A stretch of 64,000 nt of DNA, taken from contig JAYKKM010000259.1 of assembly GCA_035772405.1 (NCBI GenBank), forward strand, positions 496,001 through 560,000, given 5' to 3'. Below, in pieces: positions 56,754 to 64,000 of the stretch. A model generated the notes under the pieces. It made no database searches. It was given only the letters and a program-made list of their open reading frames with translations, and had not been told where the DNA came from. The stretch comes from Chrysogorgia sp. JL179-B06 (Eukaryota > Cnidaria > Anthozoa > Scleralcyonacea > Chrysogorgiidae). A program made the position numbers and the translations under genes. The first letter of the stretch is position 1; each line of letters opens with the position of its first letter.

Positions 56754-59700
56754 ATTGCGTTCTGCGTCTAAGACAGCATATTTTGGTAAATTTTTAGCAA
56801 ATTTCACTTTTTGCGTCAAATTTGGGAGAAAAACACTTTTTCTCGAAAAAGTGTTTTTTTCACTCGGCACAGTGATAACTTTTGAATAACAGTCCGATTG
56901 CTGTAAAAATAGTTTTATTGCGTTCTGCGCCTAAGAGAGCATCTTTTGGTTAATTTTCAGCAAATTTCACATTTTGCGTCAAATTTGGGAGAAAAACACT
57001 TTTTCTCGAAAAAGTGTTTTTCTCACTCAAAACAGTGATAACTTTTGAAATAACAGTCCGATTGCTGTAAAAATGGTTTTATAGCCTTTTGCGCCTAAGA
57101 AAGCATATTTTGGTTAATTTTCAGCAAATTTCACTTTTTCGTTAAATTTGGGAGAAAAACACTTTTTCTCGAAAAAGTGTTTTTCTCACTCAAAACAGTG
57201 ATAACTTTTGAAATAACAGTCCGATTGCTGTAAAAATGGTTTTATTGCGTTCTGCTTCTAAGACAGCATATATTGGTTAATTTTTAGCAAATTTCACTTT
57301 TTGCGTCAAATTTGGGAGAAAAACACTTTTTCTCGAAAAAGTGTTTTTCTCACTCGCCACAGTGATAACTTTTGAAATAACAGTCCGATTGCTGTAAAAA
57401 TAGTTTTATTGCGTTCTGCGTCTAAGACGGCATATTTTGGTTAATTTTCAGCAAATTTCACTTTTTGCGTCAAATTTGGGAGAAAAACACTTTTTCTCGA
57501 AAAAGTGTTTTTCTCACTCAAAACAGTGATAACTTTTGAAATAACAGTCCGATTGCTGTAAAAATGGTTTTATAGCCTTTTGCGCCTAAGGCAGCATATT
57601 TTGGTTAATTTTCAGCAAATTTCACTTTTTGCGTTAAATTTGGGAGAAAAACACTTTTTCTCGAAAAAGTGTTTTTCTCACTCAAAACAGTGATAACTTT
57701 TGAAATAACAGTCCGATTGCTGTAAAAATGGTTTTATTGCGTTCTGCGTCTAAGACAGCATATTTTGGTTAATTTTTAGCAAATTTCACTTTTTGCGTTA
57801 AATTTGGGAGAAAAACACTTTTTATCGAAAAAGTGTTTTTCTCACTCGCCACAGTGATAACTTTTGAAATAACAGTCCGATTGCTGTAAAAATAGTTGTA
57901 TTGCGTTCTGCGCCTAAGACAGCATGTTTTGGTTAATTTTCAGCAAATTTCACTTTTTGCGTCAAATTTGGGAGAAAAACACTTTTTCTCGAAAAAGTGT
58001 TTTTCTCACTCGGCACAGCGATATAACTTTTGAAATAACAGTCCGATTGCTGTAAAAATGGTTTTATTGCGTTTTTGCGTCTAAGACAGCATAATTCTTG
58101 TTAATTTTTAGCAAATTTCACTTTTTGCGTCAAATTTAGGAGAAAAAACACTTTTTTCTCGAAAAAGTGTTTTTTCTCACTCAAAACAGCGATAACTTTT
58201 GAAATAACAGTCCGATTGCTGTTAAAATGGTTTTATTGCGTTTTGCGCCTAAGACAGCATATTTTGGTTAATTTTCAGCAAATTTCACTTTTTGCGTCAA
58301 ATTTGGGAGAAAAACACTTTTTCTCGAAAAAGTGTTTTTCTCACTCAAAACAGCGATAACTTTTGAAATAACAGTCGGATTGCTGTAAAAATGGTTTTAT
58401 TGCGTTTTGCGCCTAAGACAGCATATTTTGGTTAATTTTCAGCAAATTTCACTTTTTGCGTCAAATTTGGGAGAAAAACACTTTTTCTCGAAAAAGTGTT
58501 TTTCTCACTCGCCACAGTGATAACTTTTGAAATAACAGTCCGATTGCTGTAAAAATGGTTTTATTGCGTTCTGCGCCTAAGACGGCATATTTTGGTTAAC
58601 TTTCAGCAAATTTCACTTTTAGCGTCAAATTTGGGAGAAAAACACTTTTTCTCGAAAAAGTGTTTTTCTCACTCAAAACAGAGATAACTTTTGAAATAAC
58701 AGTCGGATTGCTGTAAAAATGGTTTTATTGCGTTCTGCGCCTAAGACAGCATATTTTGGTTAATTTTCAGTAAATTTCACTTTTTGCGTCAAATTTGGGA
58801 GAAAAACACTTTTTCTCGAAAAAGTGTTTTTCTCACTCAAAACAGTGATAACTTTTGAAATAACAGCCCGATTGCTGTACAAATGGTTTTATTGCGTTCT
58901 GCGTCTAAGACAGCATATTTTGGTTAATTTTTAGCAAATTTCACTTTTTGCGTCAAATTTGGGAGAAAAACACTTTTTCTCGAAAAAGTGTTTTTCTCAC
59001 TCGCCACAGTGATAACTTTTGAAATAACAGTCCGATTGCTGTAAAAATGGTTTTATAGCCTTTTGCGCCTAAGAAAGCATATTTTGGTTAATTTTCAGCA
59101 AATTTCACTTATTGCGTCAAATTTGGGAGAAAAACACTTTTTCTCGAAAAAGTGTTTTTCTCACTCAAAACAGTGATAACTTTTGAAATAACAGTCCGAT
59201 TGCTGTAAAAATGGTTTTATAGCCTTTTGCGCCTAAGAAAGCATATTTTGGTTAATTTTCAGCAAATTTCACTTTTTCGTTAAATTTGGGAGAAAAACAC
59301 TTTTTCTCGAAAAAGTGTTTTTCTCACTCAAAACAGTGATAACTTTTGAAATAACAGTCCGATTGCTGTAAAAATGGTTTTATTGCGTTCTGCTTCTAAG
59401 ACAGCATATATTGGTTAATTTTTAGCAAATTTCACTTTTTGCGTCAAATTTGGGAGAAAAACACTTTTTCTCGAAAAAGTGTTTTTCTCACTCGCCACAG
59501 TGATAACTTTTGAAATAACAGTCCGATTGCTGTAAAAATAGTTTTATTGCGTTCTGCGTCTAAGACGGCATATTTTGGTTAATTTTCAGCAAATTTCACT
59601 TTTTGCGTCAAATTTGGGAGAAAAACACTTTTTCTCGAAAAAGTGTTTTTCTCACTCGGCACAGTGATAACTTTTGAAATAACAGTCCGATTGCTGTAAA

Positions 59701-60680
59701 AATGGTTTTATTGCGTTTTGCGTCTAAGACAGCATATTCTTGTTAATTTTTAGCAAATTTCACTTTTTGCGTCAAATTTGGGAGAAAAACACTTTTTCTC
59801 GAAAAAGTGTTTTTCTCACTCAAAACAGCGATAACTTTTGAAATAACAGTCGGATTGCTGTAAAAATGGTTTTATTGCCTTTTGCGCCTAAGACAGCATA
59901 TTTTGGTTAATTTTCAGCAAATTTCACTTTTTGCGTCAAATTTGGGAGAAAAACACTTTTTCTCGAAAAAGTGTTTTTCTCACTCAAAACAGCGATAACT
60001 TTTGAAATAACAGTCGGATTGCTGTAAAAATGGTTTTATTGCGTTTTGCGCCTAAGACAGCATATTTTGGTTAATTTTCAGCAAATTTCACTTTTTGCGT
60101 CAAATTTGGGAGAAAAACACTTTTTCTCGAAAAAGTGTTTTTCTCACTCGCCACAGTGATAACTTTTGAAATAACAGTCCGATTGCTGTAAAAATGGTTT
60201 TATTGCGTTCTGCGCCTAAGACGGCATATTTTGGTTAACTTTCAGCAAATTTCACTTTTTGTGTCAAATTTGGGAGAAAAACACTTTTTCTCGAAAAAGT
60301 GTTTTTCTCACTCAAAACAGAGATAACTTTTGAAATAACAGTCGGATTGCTGTAAAAATGGTTTTATTGCGTTCTGCGCCTAAGACAGCATATTTTGGTT
60401 AATTTTCAGTAAATTTCACTTTTTGCGTCAAATTTGGGAGAAAAACACTTTTTCTCGAAAAAGTGTTTTTCTCACTCAAAACAGTGATAACTTTTGAAAT
60501 AACAGTCCGATTGCTGTACAAATGGTTTTATTGCGTTCTGCGTCTAAGACAGCATATTTTGGTTAATTTTTAGCAAATTTCACTTTTTGCGTCAAATTTG
60601 GGAGAAAAACACTTTTTCTCGAAAAGGTGTTTTTCTCACTCGCCACAGTGATAACTTTTGAAATAACAGTCCGATTGCTG
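56754..60680. repeat. 164-bp satellite array 2, about 24 copies
   Basis: Same monomer as array 1, starting mid-monomer at ATTGCGTTCTGCG and ending CCGATTGCTG. Right-type variants dominate (GCTGTAAAAA; CTCAAAACAG and CTCGCCACAG). A block with TATAGCCTTTTGCG, then CTTTTTCGTTAAA, then GCTTCTAAGACAGC occurs near 57,070-57,270 and again near 59,215-59,410, about 2.14 kb or 13 monomers apart. Rare variants such as GACGGCATATTTTGGTTAAC are shared with the right end of array 1. Confidence 0.98.
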
Positions 60681-63048
60681 ATGTGTACTCGATCAAATCT
60701 ATGTTTACATGTTTTATTGAATCGATCAAACTGTTTAAATGTGCTGCTGAATTGTACTGAAATATGTTGCTCAATTGCTGTAAATGGAAGAATGAGCATG
60801 TTTATTATTAATATACTTGCCAGCCACATTCCTTATCAATCTTATCACAAATTTGCTACAGTCTTGAAGTTGATCAATGGCAATGGCGACCAAAGAAGCG
60901 TGGATGAATATAAGGTCAGCGCCCGTTTCCATCACTGAAACAGTCATGACTTCATGAGAATAAAGAACAACGAAATAAGATCACGTCAGTTTGATAGATG
61001 GCAATTAGTTGCATTCTGTTGACCAGAAAAATAAAAATAAAAATAATAAAAATACGGAAGTGTAGCCCATTTTAAGACTTGGTGCTAACCCCCACAGGGG
61101 GCAGCCCAAGTAATAATACGGAATTTGTATGCAATAGATGAAGTTTTTTAATGACAGTCTGAAAAATATACGTTAAGCATTTTATAATTTGTTTTGGAAA
61201 TAGTTTTCAAATGGCAAAAATGGCATTATGACATCTATAGGAGCAAACACTCTGGGAATTTTGAATAAAAAAATTGCCGATATACATATGCTGTAAGTTG
61301 ACAGCGAAAATTTGGCTTTAAAACCACTCGTATTGTTCTGGGAATGAAATAGTAAACAAGCCTGTTATCGCTTGCGCATGTCCATGCGTAACTACAGTAC
61401 GCGAAAAACTGATCAACACTATTCTTACTTCGCATAGTAGCACAAATTAAAGATCACTACACTCATGAACTAACACTTTTGTCAAGCATTTGCAAAGTTA
61501 CTAAGGCTTCCTGCAGGGCATAAAGTTTCACGTTACATGGCCATTGCATTCGCAAGTTACTTTTTCCTTGCGAATTATATACCTTACGATTACTGGAATT
61601 CAAATAATACTTAATTCACACAAGTAACCAGCTATTTATGATAACATTTGCACAAGTAACCACAAGTAACCACAAGTAACCACGAACATTCTAAAAATAT
61701 AGAATGATAATCTAATTTATTTTAATTTGCCATGGTTACTTGTGGTTACTTGTGGTTACTTGTGCTAACTTCTAAAATATAGAACTTTTGATATGGTTAC
61801 TTGAGTAAAATCGTTTCCAAAGAACAATATCAGTATCATACATTGTTTACTTTGCTACTTGGTCTTTTTTACTGCCCTTTAATTGGGGATGAACTTTCCT
61901 AGCGAGAGAAATATGCCGCTCAGAGGGCATTTCCTGTAATTGTGCCTGCGAGCGTTTAGTTTAGAAATTGGGAACTTTCTATATAAACGATTTCAATGAC
62001 TTTAAATGGCGATATAAACCTTGAGCGTTTCTCTCAAACGCAGTTCTACTGATTCTGTGCGCAATGGAGAATGTTCATACTGGTTGTTCATTACCACTAG
62101 TATTGTAATATCAAAAATTCAACAGGAAATATAACGCGAGGGATAGAGTAGTAATATATATATTATTATTATTATTGTGTTAGGGACTGGACCGAGCTCT
62201 AAGCCAATCAGAATCCAGTATGATTTGAATTGACTAATCAGAGCACAGTCCAGTCCCATATTTCCGGGGGGGGGGTGAATAGTTTTAAGGTGTGGTCACC
62301 CTGTAAAGAGCGACCAGTGATCAAATCAGGGGGATATGCAACTGGTCGTATACAAGAGGTTTTTTTAGGAATTTTTGATATTATTTATGTCATGAAACCT
62401 GGTGTTATTTTACGACCAGTTTTTTTTATTACGACCAGAGAGATGAGGAAGGTCAATCAAGGTGATTGTATTAATTTCATGAGATAGATATCAAAAATTC
62501 AAAAAAAATCTTGAGTAAAACGACCATCATACCTCACCCGATGTGATTTTATATTTACGTGTGCCATCCAAAAAACGTCATATGTTTTGAAATAAAAATA
62601 ATCAAGAATCCAAAATTTGTTTATAGAATTAATCATAGAAATTTCCGTCATGGAGCTCTTACCTTGTCGCCATCTTATGGCCGAATGACTGATATTCCCT
62701 AGTTACGGTACTTTTAAAAATATGATAAAATTTTTAGAGGCAATGTCTCAAAAAATTATTTGGTGTTTTTGCGAAGTCTTCCAAAAAGTTTTAGAGATGA
62801 TATCCCGAAAAAAGTATTCTCAAAAATTTTAGATGAACTGTATCCAAAATAAATTAGATGTAATGTACCTGGAAAAAGTTTTGGGGTTTATACCGTAAAA
62901 GTGTTTAAAAAAATTAGAAGAAATCTATCCCCAAAAATTTTAAGAGTTTGTGAATTATGGTTGGGTATATAAGCAGACGGAGTTTCATAATATTTTTCAG
63001 TTGGCTCCTGTTGTGTGTATTGCTCGCTTGTAAGTTGTACTTGGTACA
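60681..63048. repeat. Spacer 2 between satellite arrays (2.37 kb, non-coding)
   Basis: Diverged copy of spacer 1 with the same two ends, without the 1.34-kb insertion. It carries the 35-base hairpin motif at 61077-61111, a perfect 33-bp inverted repeat (61650-61682 with 61733-61765) built of three GTTACTTGTG-type units per arm, and the GGGACTGGAC foldback (62183-62257). No gene was found. Confidence 0.85.
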
Positions 63049-64000
63049 ATTGCGTTCTGCGTCTAAGACAGCATATTTTGGTAAATTTTTAGCAAATTTC
63101 ACTTTTTGCGTCAAATTTGGGAGAAAAACACTTTTTCTCGAAAAAGTGTTTTTTTCACTCGGCACAGTGATAACTTTTGAAATAACAGTCCGATTGCTGT
63201 AAAAATAGTTTAATTGCGTTCTGCGCCTAAGAGAGCATCTTTTGGTTAATTTTCAGCAAATTTCACTTTTTGCGTCAAATTTGGGAGAAAAACCTTTTTC
63301 TCGAAAAAGTGTTTTTCTCACTCAAAACAGTGATATCTTTTGAAATAACAGTCCGATTGCTGTGAAAATGGTTTTATAGCCTTTTGCGCCTAAGAAAGCA
63401 TATTTTGGTTAATTTTCAGCAAATTTCACTTTTTCGTAAAATTTGGGAGAAAAACACTTTTTCTCGAAAAAGTGTTTTTCTCACTCAAAACAGTGATAAC
63501 TTTTGAAATAACAGTCCGATTGCTGTAAAAATGGTTTTATTGCGTTCTGCGTCTAAGACAGCATATTTTGGTTAATTTTTAGCAAATTTCACTTTTTGCG
63601 TCAAATTTGGGAGAAAAACACTTTTTCTAGAAAAAGTGTTTTTCTCACTCGCCACAGTGATAACTTTTGAAATAACAGTCCGATTGCTGTAAAAATAGTT
63701 TTATTGCGTTCTGCGTCTAAGACGGCATATTTTGATTAATTTTCAGCAAATTTCACTTTTTGCGTCAAATTTGGGAGAAAAACACTTTTTCTCGAAAAAG
63801 TGTTTTTCTCACTCGGCACAGCGATAACTTTTGAAATAACAGTCCGATTGCTGTAAAAATGGTTTTATTGCGTTTTGCGTCTAAGACAGCATATTTTGGT
63901 TAATTTTTAGAAAATTTCACTTTTTGCGTCAAATTTGGGAGAAAAACTCTTTTTCTCGAAAAAGCGTTTTTCTCACTCGCCGCCACAGTGATAACTTTTG
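63049..64000. repeat. 164-bp satellite array 3, continues past the window
   Basis: Starts at the same monomer phase as array 2 (ATTGCGTTCTGCG) and runs to the window end, nearly six monomers, with the same order of variants as the beginning of array 2. Confidence 0.98.

Noticed and set aside
52281..63165. Several 60-90 codon open frames across satellite monomers (for example 52281-52496, 56592-56870, 62914-63165, minus strand)
   Set aside because: They are chance frames in a 164-bp repeat; the monomer length is not divisible by 3 and the frames do not persist from monomer to monomer.

Overview
The window is animal nuclear DNA, most likely from a cnidarian and probably an anthozoan (coral or sea anemone). 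It has spliced genes with GT-AG introns, AATAAA signals, a Polinton/Maverick, a Crypton-type recombinase, multicopy transposon-like gene families I associate from memory with cnidarian genomes, and long satellite arrays. No bacterial or organellar signature is present. The species cannot be named from sequence alone.

Layout. Bases 1-13,130 are repeat-rich accessory DNA: the 3' end of a tyrosine-recombinase (Crypton-like) gene; a foldback element; a 13-copy ~174-bp tandem array with a 523-bp trimeric higher-order repeat; a frameshifted protein-kinase gene with a likely upstream exon; a decayed transposase-like gene (7,937-10,500); a tRNA-derived SINE; a hairpin element; a three-exon chromodomain gene (minus strand); and the 3' end of a large multi-exon minus-strand gene.

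Bases 13,137-26,499 are one nearly complete 13.4-kb Polinton. It has terminal inverted repeats that begin AGTAGATAAC and a perfect 6-bp target duplication, TGTCTT. Plus-strand genes are a small acidic ORF, a spliced protein-primed DNA polymerase B, a C2H2 finger protein, the packaging ATPase and two small conserved Polinton ORFs. Minus-strand genes, convergent on the first set, are the adenain-like protease, major capsid protein, a basic core/pVI-like protein, the minor capsid (penton) protein, a chromodomain integrase, a Bcl-2-like ORF and a triple GRF zinc-finger protein. Together they cover replication, packaging, capsid formation, maturation and integration. ATPase, protease and penton each carry one frameshift. 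The element sits inside an exon of the large minus-strand gene. Deleting it together with one TGTCTT copy rejoins the flanks in frame (12,404-13,136 and 26,500-30,018), so that gene is now split in two.

Bases 30,019-31,192 hold no convincing gene. From 31,193 to the end, the window is a 164-bp satellite in three arrays (about 22.0 kb, 3.9 kb and at least 0.95 kb). They are separated by two related non-coding spacers (3.56 kb and 2.37 kb) that join the satellite at the same monomer phase. Almost every monomer carries a perfect 16-bp inverted repeat around a CTCG loop.
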